64,000 nucleotides of DNA. Origin: Holophagales bacterium (GTDB lineage Bacteria; Acidobacteriota; Thermoanaerobaculia; UBA5066). Below, piece after piece: positions 17,578 through 27,904 of the stretch. Numbering within the stretch: the stretch's first letter is position 1; every line of letters begins with the position of its first letter. The position numbers and the translations under genes are program-made. The stretch lies in the NCBI GenBank assembly GCA_016714815.1, contig JADKBZ010000005.1, forward strand, positions 310,001 to 374,000. The letters are read 5' to 3'. The notes beneath the pieces were generated by a model. That model worked only from the letters and a program-made list of their open reading frames with translations. It was not told the DNA's origin and made no database searches.

Positions 17578-17889
17578 TCAATAGCGGGGGACCGAAGGGT
17601 CGATCCGGCTCGACCAGGCGAGGATCCCCCCGTCCAGATTGACCGCCCCCGGGACGCCGTTCTTCCTGAGGAAATGGACGACCGTCGCGCTCCGGCTGCC
17701 GCTCCGGCAGGCCACGACGACCTCCCCGCCGGCGGGGATGTCGGCGAGACGCTGCGGCACTTCGCGCATCGGGACGTGGAGCACGGGGAACGGAAAGGGA
17801 GCGACCTGAAGCTCGAGAGCTTCCCGCACGTCCAGGACGAACGGGGCCTCGCCCGCGTCGAGGAGCGCCTTGAGCTCTTCGACGGTCAT
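17578..17889 (-). CDS. Single-domain rhodanese-like sulfurtransferase
   Basis: 103 residues covering one rhodanese domain: LDVREALEL, HVPMREVPQRL, and the active-site loop ACRSGSRSA with catalytic Cys61, then VPGAVNLDGGILAW. The complete six-residue loop suggests a true persulfide carrier. The ATG overlaps the mqnC stop (ATGA), so it is co-translated with the menaquinone genes. The physiological sulfur acceptor is not evident. Confidence 0.92.
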   Translation of the reverse strand: MTVEELKALLDAGEAPFVLDVREALELQVAPFPFPVLHVPMREVPQRLADIPAGGEVVVACRSGSRSATVVHFLRKNGVPGAVNLDGGILAWSSRIDPSVPRY

Positions 17890-19064
17890 ACGCTTCCACT
17901 TTCCTCGAAATGGCAGCACGGGGCGTGGCACCGGTCGTAGACCGAGCCCCGCTGGGCGGGCGCGAAGCCGGCGTCGCGGATGAGGGCGACCATGTCCTCC
18001 CTGGTCATCCGGTTGTGGGTGCCGGCAGCGGCCACGACGTTCTCCTCGATCATGATCGACCCGAGGTCGTCGGCGCCGAAGAAGAGCGAGACCTGCCCGA
18101 TCTTCTTTCCCTGCGTCACCCAGGAGCCCTGGAGGTGGGCGACGTTGTCGAGGTAGAGGCGCGAAAGGGCGAGAGTCCGCAGGTAGTCGTGACCGGTCGA
18201 GACCTCGACCGTGCCGTCGAGTGCGGTGTTCTCGTCCTGGAAGGTCCAGGGAATGAACGCCGTGAACGACTCGAGGCCTCCGGAGAGGGAGGCGTCCTGG
18301 ATCCGCCTCACGACGTCGAGGTGGGCGATCCGCTCGGCGTACGTCTCCCCGACGCCGAACATCATCGTCGCCGTCGTCGGCATCCCGAGGCGGTGCGCCT
18401 CGCGGTGGACCTCGGCCCACTTCCCGGTCGGCGCCTTGGCGAGCGCCCAGATCCTCTTCCTCACCCCGTCCTCGAGGACCTCCGCGCCCCCGCCCGGAAC
18501 CGACATGAGGCCGGCGTCGCGCAGGCGGACGAGGACGTCGGCGATCGAAGCCTTCTCCTTCTTGGCGAGGAAGAAGATCTCCGGAGCCGAGAAGGCGTGA
18601 CGATGGATGCGCGGATAGCGTTCGCGCAGGAACGAGAGGAGCTCCTCGTAGAAGGCGAACGGCAGCTCGGCGTGGACGCCTCCCTGCAGGAGGACTCCCG
18701 TCCCCCCGAGCGCGAGGGTCTCCTCGACCTTGGCTCCGATCTCCCCGAGCGGGAGGACGTAGGCCTCCCCGTCGCCCGCCTTCCGGTAGAACGCGCAGAA
18801 GCTGCAGCGGTAGATGCAGACGTTCGTGTAGTTGATGTTCCGGTCGATCTGGAAGGTCGCCGTCGCTCCCGGGTGGATCCTCTGGCGAGCCGCGGCCGCG
18901 GCGGCGCCCAGCTCGAGGAGAGGCGCCCCCTCGAAGAGGACGAGCGCCTCGGCCGGGGTGATCCGCCCGCCCGAGGCGGCCCGGTCGAGGATCGCCGACA
19001 CGCGGAGGGAGCCCCCGAGGCCGGGGGCCGGGGGCGTGGGGAGCGGCGGCGCGAACGAGGGCAT
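17886..19064 (-). CDS. mqnC: Cyclic dehypoxanthinyl futalosine synthase (radical SAM)
   Basis: Radical-SAM enzyme of the futalosine route to menaquinone; cyclises dehypoxanthine futalosine. 392 residues with the cluster motif CxxxCxxC at C83, C87 and C90 (VCIYRCSFC). The segment VPGGGAEVLEDGVRKRI and the C-terminal GSWVTQGKKIGQVSLFFGA, MIEENVVAAAG fit MqnC better than the related MqnE. The ATG at 19064 shares a base with the mqnA stop (TGATG), and the next gene overlaps too, giving the run mqnA-mqnC-rhodanese. MqnB, MqnD and MqnE are not in the window. Confidence 0.93.
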   Translation of the reverse strand: MPSFAPPLPTPPAPGLGGSLRVSAILDRAASGGRITPAEALVLFEGAPLLELGAAAAAARQRIHPGATATFQIDRNINYTNVCIYRCSFCAFYRKAGDGEAYVLPLGEIGAKVEETLALGGTGVLLQGGVHAELPFAFYEELLSFLRERYPRIHRHAFSAPEIFFLAKKEKASIADVLVRLRDAGLMSVPGGGAEVLEDGVRKRIWALAKAPTGKWAEVHREAHRLGMPTTATMMFGVGETYAERIAHLDVVRRIQDASLSGGLESFTAFIPWTFQDENTALDGTVEVSTGHDYLRTLALSRLYLDNVAHLQGSWVTQGKKIGQVSLFFGADDLGSIMIEENVVAAAGTHNRMTREDMVALIRDAGFAPAQRGSVYDRCHAPCCHFEESGSV

Positions 19065-19873
19065 CAGGAGAAGGACCTCGGGACGAGCGGCACGCCGGAG
19101 AACGGCGGAAGGTCGGGCGACGCGAGGAGGCCGTGCGCGGCGGCCCGCCGGTAGAACTCGGCGAGCCCGCGCTCGTCGGCCTCGTCCAGGTCGTAGTGGA
19201 GGTTCGTCTCGAAGTACTCCGCGAGGAGCCTGGCGTCGAGCCCGGTTCGAGCCACGGCGGCGTCGATGATCTCGCCGATCCGGTGCCGCGCGTAGTCGCG
19301 CGACCAGAGGAAGGGCTCCGGGGCGACGTCGCGCCGGACGGCCCAGACCGCCGTGACGAGAGGCAGGCCCGTGAGCCGGTTCCACCCCTCGGCGAGGTCG
19401 AGGACGTGGAGCCCCTCCGTCTTCGCCGTCAGCGCGGGGTCGCCGATGAGGAGCGCGGCGTCGGCCGTCGCGAGCATCCTCGGCAGCTCCGGGACGGCGC
19501 GGTGGTACTCGGGACGGGCGCCGTAAAGGTCGGCGAGGAGGAGACGGACGATCGCGGCGGAGGAGCGCGAGCTGTTGTCGAGCGCGACGCTCCGGATCTC
19601 GGCGAACGGGACCTTCGACAGGAGAAGGACGCTCCTCACGCGGTCGTACGCGGCGATGCCGACGCCCCGGACGATCCTCACGCCCGGGATCCGCCCCGCC
19701 TCGATGGCCGGGATGATTCCCGCCTGGACCTCGCCCCGGGCGAGCCGGTCGGCGCAGGCGGACGGCGTATCCGTGATGGGAAGGAACCCCTCGACCGCCC
19801 CCTTGAGGAATCCCCAGGTGACGGGCCAGGCGTTCACGAAATCGACGACGGAGACGGGGAGGGGAGGCGTCAT
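19064..19873 (-). CDS. mqnA: Chorismate dehydratase (menaquinone, futalosine pathway)
   Basis: First committed step of the futalosine pathway: dehydrates chorismate to 3-enolpyruvyl-benzoate. 269 residues with the periplasmic-binding-protein-like fold typical of MqnA. Seen: the N-terminal VVDFVNAWPV, the SVALDNSSRSSAAIVRLLL segment, ALLIGDPAL, and LAEGWNRLTGLPLVTAVW. The start may be the ATG at 19873 or the GTG two codons earlier (19879). A TAAGAT hexamer lies 11 or 5 bases upstream respectively and there is no Shine-Dalgarno. Divergent from the glycosyltransferase gene at 19931. Confidence 0.93.
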   Translation of the reverse strand: MTPPLPVSVVDFVNAWPVTWGFLKGAVEGFLPITDTPSACADRLARGEVQAGIIPAIEAGRIPGVRIVRGVGIAAYDRVRSVLLLSKVPFAEIRSVALDNSSRSSAAIVRLLLADLYGARPEYHRAVPELPRMLATADAALLIGDPALTAKTEGLHVLDLAEGWNRLTGLPLVTAVWAVRRDVAPEPFLWSRDYARHRIGEIIDAAVARTGLDARLLAEYFETNLHYDLDEADERGLAEFYRRAAAHGLLASPDLPPFSGVPLVPRSFS

Positions 19874-19930
19874 TGCCACGAACGATCTTACGACGCCCGG
19901 TCCGGGCCGGACTCGGGTGACAATCCCGGC

Positions 19931-21088
19931 GTGGAGTCGCCGCCTCTTCTCGTCTCCGTCCTGATGCCGTGCCTGAACGAAGCCGAGACGCTGGAACGCT
20001 GCGTCCGGCGCGCCGTCGACACGCTCGCCGCTTCCGGGCTCGCGGGCGAGGTCCTCGTCGCCGACAACGGTTCGACCGACGGCTCGCAGGAGATCGCCCG
20101 GCGTGCCGGCGCGCGGGTCGTCTCCGTGCCCGAACGGGGTTACGGCGCCGCGCTCCTCGGCGGCATCGCCGCGGCGAAGGGGCGCCACGTCGTCATGGGG
20201 GACGCGGACGACTCCTACGACTTCGGGGAGGTTCCCGCCTTCGTCGCCAGGCTCGAGGAGGGGTACGACCTCGTCATGGGCTCGCGCATGCGGGGCCGGA
20301 TCGAGCCGGGCGCCATGCCGCCGCTTCACCGCTGGCTCGGGAACCCCGTCCTCTCCTTTCTGGGCCGACTTTTCTTCCGCGTCCCGATCTCGGACTTCCA
20401 CTGCGGCCTCCGCGGCTTCCGCAGGGAAGCGATCGACCGCATCGGCCTCCGGACGACCGGAATGGAGTTCGCGAGCGAGATGGTCGTCAAGGCGACGCTG
20501 TTCGGCCTGCGCATCGGCGAGATCCCGGTCACGCTCCGCAAGGACGGCCGGTCCCGGCCGCCGCACCTTCGCACCTGGAGGGACGGCTGGAGACACCTCC
20601 GTTTTCTCCTGATGTACTCGCCCCGGTGGCTCTATCTCTGGCCCGGGCTCTTCCTCGTCCTCCTGGGTACGGGGCTGCTGGCGTGGCTCGCCCCGGGGCC
20701 TCGCCACGTCGGTGCGGCGACACTCGACGTCCACGCGATGCTCGGCGCCGCCGTCATGGTCCTGACAGGGGTCGAGGCGCTGACGTTCGCGGTCTTCGCC
20801 AAGGTCTTCGCCATCACCGAGGGGTTCCTGCCGGAAGACCCGCGCCTCGCGCGCGCCTTCCGGATCGTCACGCTCGAGACGGGGCTCGCGGCGAGCACGC
20901 TCCTCCTGCTGGCCGGGACGGGTCTCTGCGCCTCCGTCGTCTCCGACTGGGCCGACTCCGTCTTCAACTACCTCGACTATTCCGTCTCGATGCGGAAGAT
21001 GATCCCCGGCGCCCTCCTGCTCGTCCTCGGGGCCCACGGGCTCCTCGCCTCGTTCTTCCTCTCGATCCTCGGCCTTAAAAGGCGCTGA
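19931..21088 (+). CDS. Family-2 glycosyltransferase with C-terminal membrane helices (dolichol/polyprenyl-phosphate sugar synthase type)
   Basis: 385 residues. The GT-A domain (about 1-225) has VSVLMPCLNEAETLERCV, VLVADNGSTDGS and the metal-binding GDADDSYDF (about residue 88). GMEFASEMVVKA and the IPVTLRKDGRSRPP segment are typical of polyprenyl-phosphate mannose/glucose synthases. About four hydrophobic helices follow (232-385). The acceptor is probably undecaprenyl phosphate, with the sugar passed to the outside. The GTG at 19931 is the likeliest start; an ATG at 19961 would cut into the first beta strand. GACAAT lies six bases upstream and there is no Shine-Dalgarno. Confidence 0.88.
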   Translation: MESPPLLVSVLMPCLNEAETLERCVRRAVDTLAASGLAGEVLVADNGSTDGSQEIARRAGARVVSVPERGYGAALLGGIAAAKGRHVVMGDADDSYDFGEVPAFVARLEEGYDLVMGSRMRGRIEPGAMPPLHRWLGNPVLSFLGRLFFRVPISDFHCGLRGFRREAIDRIGLRTTGMEFASEMVVKATLFGLRIGEIPVTLRKDGRSRPPHLRTWRDGWRHLRFLLMYSPRWLYLWPGLFLVLLGTGLLAWLAPGPRHVGAATLDVHAMLGAAVMVLTGVEALTFAVFAKVFAITEGFLPEDPRLARAFRIVTLETGLAASTLLLLAGTGLCASVVSDWADSVFNYLDYSVSMRKMIPGALLLVLGAHGLLASFFLSILGLKRR

Positions 21089-21112
21089 GGCGGACGGGGG
21101 CGGGGCGCGGGA

Positions 21113-21283
21113 GCTGGCCCGAAGGGTCAGGGTCCCCCCTTCATCTCCTGCCGGCGCGGAGGGGGGTTCGGGGGGGACCGGCCGCTGGCCCGAAGGGTCA
21201 GGGTCCCCCCTTCATCTCCTGCCGGCGCGGAGGGGGGGTCGGGGGGGGACCGGCCGCTGGCCCGAAGGGCCAGGGTCCCCCCC
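21113..21283. repeat. Two and a half tandem copies of a 71-72 bp GC-rich unit
   Basis: Units start at 21113 (71 bp), 21184 (72 bp) and 21256 (first ~28 bases only). The full copies differ by a one-base length change in a G run. Each full unit can fold on itself: GGTCCCCCC near its start pairs with GGGGGGGACC at its end, and CTGGCCC/GGGTCAG can pair locally. The array fills the gap between the convergent glycosyltransferase and rho genes, so it may act as a terminator. It contains no coding frame that I believe. Confidence 0.85.
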
Positions 21284-21294
21284 GACTCATTGCC

Positions 21295-22653
21295 TCAACC
21301 AGCCGACATCGACCCCAGGAACTCCTGGTTCGTCTTCGACTTCTCGAGCCTCTCGAGGAGGAGCTCCATCGCCTCGACCGTCGAGAGCGGCGTGAGCACC
21401 TTGCGCAGGATCCAGATCCGGTTGAGCTCGGGCTTCTCGATGAGGAGCTCTTCCTTCCTCGTCCCCGACTTGTTGATGTCGATGGACGGGAAGACGCGGC
21501 GGTCGACGAGCCGGCGATCCAGGTGGATCTCCATGTTGCCCGTCCCCTTGAACTCCTCGAAGATGACGTCGTCCATCCGCGAGCCCGTGTCGATGAGGGC
21601 CGTGGCCATGATCGTCAGCGAGCCCCCCTCCTCGACGTTTCGCGCCGCGCCGAAGAAGCGCTTCGGCTTCTGCAGGGCGTTCGCGTCGACGCCGCCGGAG
21701 AGGACCTTCCCGGACGGCGGGCAGGTCGTGTTGTAGGCGCGCGCCAGGCGCGTGATCGAGTCGAGGAGGATGACGACGTCGCGCTTGTGCTCGACGAGGC
21801 GCTTGGCCTTCTCGATGACCATCTCGGCCACCTGGACGTGGCGCGTCGCCGGCTCGTCGAACGTCGAGCTGATGACCTCGCCCTTCACCGACCGCTGCAT
21901 GTCGGTGACCTCCTCGGGCCGCTCGTCGATGAGGAGGACGATGAGCGTGACCTCGGGATGGTTCGTCGTGACCGAGTTCGCCAGCGCCTGCAGGAGCATC
22001 GTCTTGCCGGTCCGCGGCGGGGCGACGATGAGGCCGCGCTGCCCCTTGCCGACCGGCGCGATCAGGTCGAGGACGCGGGACGACATGTTCGCCGTCTCGA
22101 GCCGGATCCGCTCCTGCGGGTAGAGGGGCGTCAGGTTGTCGAAGAGGATCTTCTCCCGCGCGATGTCGGGGTGCTCGAAGTTGACCGCCTCGACCTTGAT
22201 GAGGGCGAAGTAGCGCTCCCCCTCCTTCGGCGGGCGGATCTGCCCCGAGATCGTGTCGCCCGTCCGGAGGCCGAACTTGCGGATCTGGGAGGGCGAGACG
22301 TAGATGTCGTCGGGCCCGGCGAGGTAGTTGTACTCGGGTGCCCGGAGGAAGCCGAATCCGTCCGGGAGGACCTCGAGGACCCCTTCCGAGAAGATGAGCC
22401 CCGCCCGCTCGGTCTGCGACTGCAGCACCTTGAAGATCAGGTCCTGCTTGCGCAGGGCGGGCGCTCCCTCGACCTCCAGCTCGGCCGCGATCTTCAGGAG
22501 CTGCGGCATCGGGGTGTTGTGCAGCGTCCGGATGTCGAGCATCGGCTGGTCGTCGACTTCCGGCGACACCTGTTCGTCGAGGTCGTTCGGAAGCTCGTTG
22601 AGGTCGATCGCCGGTGAGGCGTAGTCGGTGCCGGGGACCTTGCGGCGTGGCAT
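21295..22653 (-). CDS. rho: Transcription termination factor Rho
   Basis: Hexameric RNA helicase that ends transcription. 452 residues with an N-terminal Rho_N helix domain (about 40-85), the cold-shock-like RNA-binding domain with DGFGFLRAPEYNY, and a RecA-like ATPase with APPRTGKTMLLQ (Walker A), VTLIVLLIDERPEEV and VVILLDSITRLARAYN. SGGVDANAL is the Q-loop/R-loop region. An acidic N-terminal extension of about 35 residues precedes Rho_N. The ATG shares a base with the engB stop, so rho is translationally coupled to it. Confidence 0.97.
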   Translation of the reverse strand: MPRRKVPGTDYASPAIDLNELPNDLDEQVSPEVDDQPMLDIRTLHNTPMPQLLKIAAELEVEGAPALRKQDLIFKVLQSQTERAGLIFSEGVLEVLPDGFGFLRAPEYNYLAGPDDIYVSPSQIRKFGLRTGDTISGQIRPPKEGERYFALIKVEAVNFEHPDIAREKILFDNLTPLYPQERIRLETANMSSRVLDLIAPVGKGQRGLIVAPPRTGKTMLLQALANSVTTNHPEVTLIVLLIDERPEEVTDMQRSVKGEVISSTFDEPATRHVQVAEMVIEKAKRLVEHKRDVVILLDSITRLARAYNTTCPPSGKVLSGGVDANALQKPKRFFGAARNVEEGGSLTIMATALIDTGSRMDDVIFEEFKGTGNMEIHLDRRLVDRRVFPSIDINKSGTRKEELLIEKPELNRIWILRKVLTPLSTVEAMELLLERLEKSKTNQEFLGSMSAG

Positions 22654-23360
22654 CAGGACTCCTTTTGTGGCGGACCCGGAGGCGCCGGCGAGACGGCACC
22701 CGCCCGGGTCTTTCCGATGAGCCGGTCCTTGAGAAGACGGCCTAGGGTGGGCAGATTTTCGCCCGTTTCGGACGAAACGGGCAGGAGGGGGCGTTCGGAA
22801 TCCTCGAACTCGACGGCGAGGGCCTTCAGCTGCCGGAACCGCTGCGACGACTTGACGGCGTCCCACTTCGTCGCCGCCACGACGGTCGGGATCCCGGCGG
22901 TCCGGAGGAAGAGGGCCATGGAGCGGTCCGAATCCTGCGGACCGAGGCGTCCGTCCACGAGGAGGAGCGCGAGGTCGGGCCGGCGCTCGCCGGTCAGGAG
23001 CTCCTCGATCTGCCCGGCAAAGCGCTCGCGCGATTCGCGGGCCGTCTTCGCGTAGCCGTAGCCGGGGCAGTCGATGACGTGGAAGGCGTCGTCGACCCGG
23101 TACCAGTGCAGCGCCTGCGTCCGGCCGGGGGTCTGCGACACGCGGGCCACCTTCGTCGCGAGGACGGCGTTGAGGAGGCTCGACTTCCCGACGTTCGACC
23201 GGCCGAGGACGACGACGGACGGCAGCGGCAGGCCACGCGGCCGCTCGCCGGCCGTGTGGGCGGGGAGCTCCAGCCGGACGGTCCGGCCGAGCGGACTGTT
23301 CACGGCAACCGGCCGCGCGGTCTTGGGCGTTCGGGAGACAGGCGATTCTTTCCGGGTCAT
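22653..23360 (-). CDS. engB: Ribosome biogenesis GTPase EngB (YsxC/YihA)
   Basis: GTPase needed for assembly of the large ribosomal subunit. 235 residues with G1 GRSNVGKSSLLN, G2 SQTPGRTQ, G3 DCPGYGYA, G4 ATKWD and G5 PVSSETG, all in order. It has short tails on both sides; the C-terminus is Pro-rich. The ATG at 23360 is chosen because the frame upstream lacks family similarity; no ribosome-binding site is visible. It lies between lon and rho on the same strand. Confidence 0.95.
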   Translation of the reverse strand: MTRKESPVSRTPKTARPVAVNSPLGRTVRLELPAHTAGERPRGLPLPSVVVLGRSNVGKSSLLNAVLATKVARVSQTPGRTQALHWYRVDDAFHVIDCPGYGYAKTARESRERFAGQIEELLTGERRPDLALLLVDGRLGPQDSDRSMALFLRTAGIPTVVAATKWDAVKSSQRFRQLKALAVEFEDSERPLLPVSSETGENLPTLGRLLKDRLIGKTRAGAVSPAPPGPPQKES

Positions 23361-23422
23361 AAGGCTTGAGTAGAGAGGGATGCCGGACCGGGCGGTTCCC
23401 TTGCGGGAAGCCGCCCGGCGGG

Positions 23423-25024
<1,602 letters not shown>

Positions 25025-25038
25025 CGACTCGAGGCGCT

Positions 25039-25893
25039 TCAGCTCGGCGAGCGCCTTTCCTTGACGTCCTTGGGCATCCCGGCGCCGTCGACCTTCTGCT
25101 TGAGCTCCTCGAGCTCGTCGGACTTGTCGTCCTTGCGCCCCAGCTCCTGGTGGATCGCCTTGATCTTCTCGTTGAGGTAGTACTCCTTCTGGGCCCGCTC
25201 CATCTGCTTCTTGACCTTGTTGTTGATCCGCCGGTCGATGTTGATCTTCTCGATCTCCACCTCCAGCAGGTCCTGAAGCTTCTGGAGCCGTTCCAGGGGG
25301 TTCACCGTCTCGAGGAGAGCCTGCTTCTCGGGCGTCGCGATCGACGCGGGAAGGTGCCCGGCGAGCATGTCGGCGAAGACGTCGGGGTCGTCGAGGGTCA
25401 GGGAGGCGAGGAGCCCCTCGTAGGCGAGCTGGTGGGAGAGCTTGGCGTACTGCTCGAAGACGCCGAGCACCTTCTGCATGTACGGGTTGATCTCGGCGGC
25501 GCCGCCCGAGAGGGGCCGCGGCTCGACGGGCTCGACCGTCACTTCCTTGTGGCCGCCGGCGGTCGCGAAGGAGCGGATCAGCCCGCGGGAGACTCCTTCG
25601 ACCATGACCTTGATGTGGCCGTTCGGCAGCTTCAGGGACTGGACGACGACGGCAACGACGCCGACGTCGTGGATGTCGCCGGCGGCGGGCTCGTCGATTT
25701 TCGGGTCGCGCTGCGCCGCCAGGAAGATCCGCTTGTCGGGCGTGAGAAGGGCGGCCTCGAGCGCCGCGATGGACGACGCGCGGCCCACGACGAAGGGAGC
25801 CATCATCCGGGGGAAGACGACCATGTCCCTGAGCGGCACGAGCGGCAGGCGCCGCGTCTCGGACCGTTGGGGCGGGGTCGCGGGAGATGTCAT
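25039..25893 (-). CDS. lon: Lon protease, N-terminal substrate-binding part (ends at a frameshift)
   Basis: 284 residues starting MTSPATPPQ, with the Lon N-terminal (LAN/PUA-like) domain PLVPLRDMVVFPRMMAPFVV and the long helical region MERAQKEYYLNEKIKAIHQE. After GMPKDVKE the frame runs into RRSPS and a stop. Adding one base within 25054-25060 (the run written CCTTTCC on the plus strand) restores KALAELKRLESMPNVSAEA, the expected Lon sequence. The two parts together make about 820 residues, the normal Lon size. GAGG lies about 10 bases before the ATG. Confidence 0.92.
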   Translation of the reverse strand: MTSPATPPQRSETRRLPLVPLRDMVVFPRMMAPFVVGRASSIAALEAALLTPDKRIFLAAQRDPKIDEPAAGDIHDVGVVAVVVQSLKLPNGHIKVMVEGVSRGLIRSFATAGGHKEVTVEPVEPRPLSGGAAEINPYMQKVLGVFEQYAKLSHQLAYEGLLASLTLDDPDVFADMLAGHLPASIATPEKQALLETVNPLERLQKLQDLLEVEIEKINIDRRINNKVKKQMERAQKEYYLNEKIKAIHQELGRKDDKSDELEELKQKVDGAGMPKDVKERRSPS

Positions 25894-25978
25894 TCGGGTC
25901 TACCTCTTGGTGCGGGAGCTGGGGAGCTCTGGCTTCGGGCGGAGGGCGGGTGGCCGGGCGACGCCGGGGAGAAGGCCG

Positions 25979-27223
25979 TCAACCGACCTTCCTGAGCGAC
26001 AGGATCGGCGCGGCGCGCCGCTGGACGACGTCCTTCGTGATGACGCACTCCTCGATCTCCTCCTCGGAGGGAACGCGGTACATCACGTCGAGCATGAGCT
26101 CCTCGAGGATGACCTTGAGCCCGCGGGCGCCGAGCGTCCGCTTCATCGCCTCGTCGGCGATCTCGTCGACGGCGTCGTCCGTGAACCTCAGGCCGACGTT
26201 CTCGAACTCCAGGAGCGTCTGGTACTGCTTGATGAGGGAGTTCTTGGGCTCCTTCAGGATGGAGACGAGGGCCGCGCGGTCGAGGTCGTGGAGTGTCGCC
26301 ACGACCGGGACGCGCCCGATGAACTCGGGGATCATCCCGAACTTGATCAGGTCTTCCGGGTGGGTCTTCTCGAGGGTGTCGCCGGCGCGCTTCTGCTTCT
26401 TCGACTCGATCTTCGCGCCGAAGCCCATGGCCTTCTCGGTCAGGCGGCGGCCGATGATGTCCTCGAGGCCGACGAACGCTCCTCCGCAGATGAAGAGGAT
26501 GTTCGTCGTGTCGATCTGGATGAACTCCTGGTGCGGGTGCTTGCGCCCTCCCTGGGGCGGAACGTTGGTGACCGTTCCCTCCAGGATCTTCAGGAGGGCC
26601 TGCTGCACCCCTTCGCCCGAGACGTCCCGGGTGATCGAGGGGTTCTCCCCCTTGCGGGCGATCTTGTCGATCTCGTCGATGTAGACGATGCCGCGCTCGG
26701 TCTTTTCCTTGTCCTGCCCCGCCGCCTGGTAGAGCTTCAGGATGATGTTCTCGACGTCCTCGCCCACGTAGCCCGCCTCGGTGAGGGTCGTGGCGTCGGC
26801 GATCGTGAACGGGACCGAGAGCATCCTGGCGAGGGTCTGGGCGAGGAGGGTCTTCCCCGTCCCGGTGGGGCCGATCAGGAGGATGTTGGACTTCTGAAGC
26901 TCGACGTCGAGCTTGCGGTTCCGCTCGAAGTAGTCGATCCGCTTGTAGTGGTTGTAGACCGCGACGGCGAGCTTCTTCTTCGCCTGGTCCTGGCCGACGA
27001 CGTACTCGTCGAGGAACTCCTTGATGTCACGAGGCTTGGGGAGCTTCGACTCGGGCTTGGCCTGGTCGAGGACCCGGTCTTCCGCGATGATATCGAGGCA
27101 GATGTCGACGCACTCGTCGCAAATGTAGACCGTCGGCCCCGCGATGAGCTTCTTCACGTCGCGCTGCGACTTGTTGCAGAAGCTGCACCTGAGGACGTCG
27201 CCGGAGCCCGCTTTCTTCGTCAT
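25979..27223 (-). CDS. clpX: ClpX unfoldase, ATP-binding subunit of ClpXP
   Basis: 414 residues. The N-terminal zinc-binding domain has the four cysteines CSFC...CDEC. The AAA+ domain has GPTGTGKTLLAQT, the pore and sensor motifs, and DEIDKIAR as Walker B. It carries the family IGF-type loop for docking to ClpP (AKIESKKQ region preceded by AMGFGA). It follows clpP by 70 bases and precedes lon, the standard proteolysis operon order. Confidence 0.97.
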   Translation of the reverse strand: MTKKAGSGDVLRCSFCNKSQRDVKKLIAGPTVYICDECVDICLDIIAEDRVLDQAKPESKLPKPRDIKEFLDEYVVGQDQAKKKLAVAVYNHYKRIDYFERNRKLDVELQKSNILLIGPTGTGKTLLAQTLARMLSVPFTIADATTLTEAGYVGEDVENIILKLYQAAGQDKEKTERGIVYIDEIDKIARKGENPSITRDVSGEGVQQALLKILEGTVTNVPPQGGRKHPHQEFIQIDTTNILFICGGAFVGLEDIIGRRLTEKAMGFGAKIESKKQKRAGDTLEKTHPEDLIKFGMIPEFIGRVPVVATLHDLDRAALVSILKEPKNSLIKQYQTLLEFENVGLRFTDDAVDEIADEAMKRTLGARGLKVILEELMLDVMYRVPSEEEIEECVITKDVVQRRAAPILSLRKVG

Positions 27224-27293
27224 CCCTGAAAAAACCTTCCCGGGGGAATTCTAGCGCCCCCCCACCCGTCGGGGGCCGGAACCCGACCCGGGG

Positions 27294-27878
27294 TCAATCC
27301 CGGTTCCGGAGCACCATGTCGATGAGGCCGTATTCCTTCGCGGCCTCGGCTTCGAAGATGTTGTCGCGGTCGGTGTCGAGCTCGATCCTCTCGAAGGCCT
27401 GGCCGGTGTGGGTCGCGAGGATCTCGTTGAGCCGCTTCTTCATACGGACGAGGTCGCGGGCGTGGATCTCGATGTCCGACGCCTGCCCCTCGAGACCGTA
27501 GGCGAGGGGCTGGTGGATGAGGACGCGCGCGTTCGGAAGCGCGGCCCGCTTCCCCTTCTTGCCGCCCGCGAGGAGGACGGCTCCCATGGAGGCCGCCTGC
27601 CCGATGCAGTAGGTCGCCACGTCGGGCTTGACGTACTGCATCGTGTCGTAGATGGCGAGACCGGCGGTGACCGACCCGCCCGGGCTGTTGATGTAGAGCG
27701 TGATGTCCTTCTCGGGGTTTTCGGCCTCGAGGAAGAGCATCTGCGCGATCACCAGGTTCGCAACCTCGTCGTTGATCGCGGTGCCGAGGAAGATGACGTT
27801 GTCCTTCAGGAGCCGGGAGTAGATGTCGTACGCCCGCTCTCCCCGGTTCGTCTGCTCGATCACCATCGGGACCAGCAT
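27294..27878 (-). CDS. clpP: ATP-dependent Clp protease proteolytic subunit
   Basis: 194 residues, normal size. Catalytic Ser97 in GQAASMGAVLL and His122 in ARVLIHQP are present, and the Asp lies in the DTDRDN segment (about 168-172). The N-terminal MVIEQTNRGERAYDIYSRLL is typical. GGAGG lies seven bases before the ATG at 27878; a second Met four residues in is the processed-like N-terminus seen in other ClpPs. It acts as a tetradecamer with ClpX. Confidence 0.97.
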   Translation of the reverse strand: MLVPMVIEQTNRGERAYDIYSRLLKDNVIFLGTAINDEVANLVIAQMLFLEAENPEKDITLYINSPGGSVTAGLAIYDTMQYVKPDVATYCIGQAASMGAVLLAGGKKGKRAALPNARVLIHQPLAYGLEGQASDIEIHARDLVRMKKRLNEILATHTGQAFERIELDTDRDNIFEAEAAKEYGLIDMVLRNRD

Positions 27879-27904
27879 CGTCGATCCTCCTAATCCCTCT
27901 CCGC

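Noticed and set aside
21113..21283. Possible CRISPR array
   Set aside because: The units are directly abutting 71-72 bp copies with no unique spacers, and there are no cas genes.
25039..25075. Programmed -1 frameshift in lon
   Set aside because: The sequence GGAAAGG is not a standard X XXY YYZ slippery site and I saw no clear stimulating structure; a base error or mutation is simpler.
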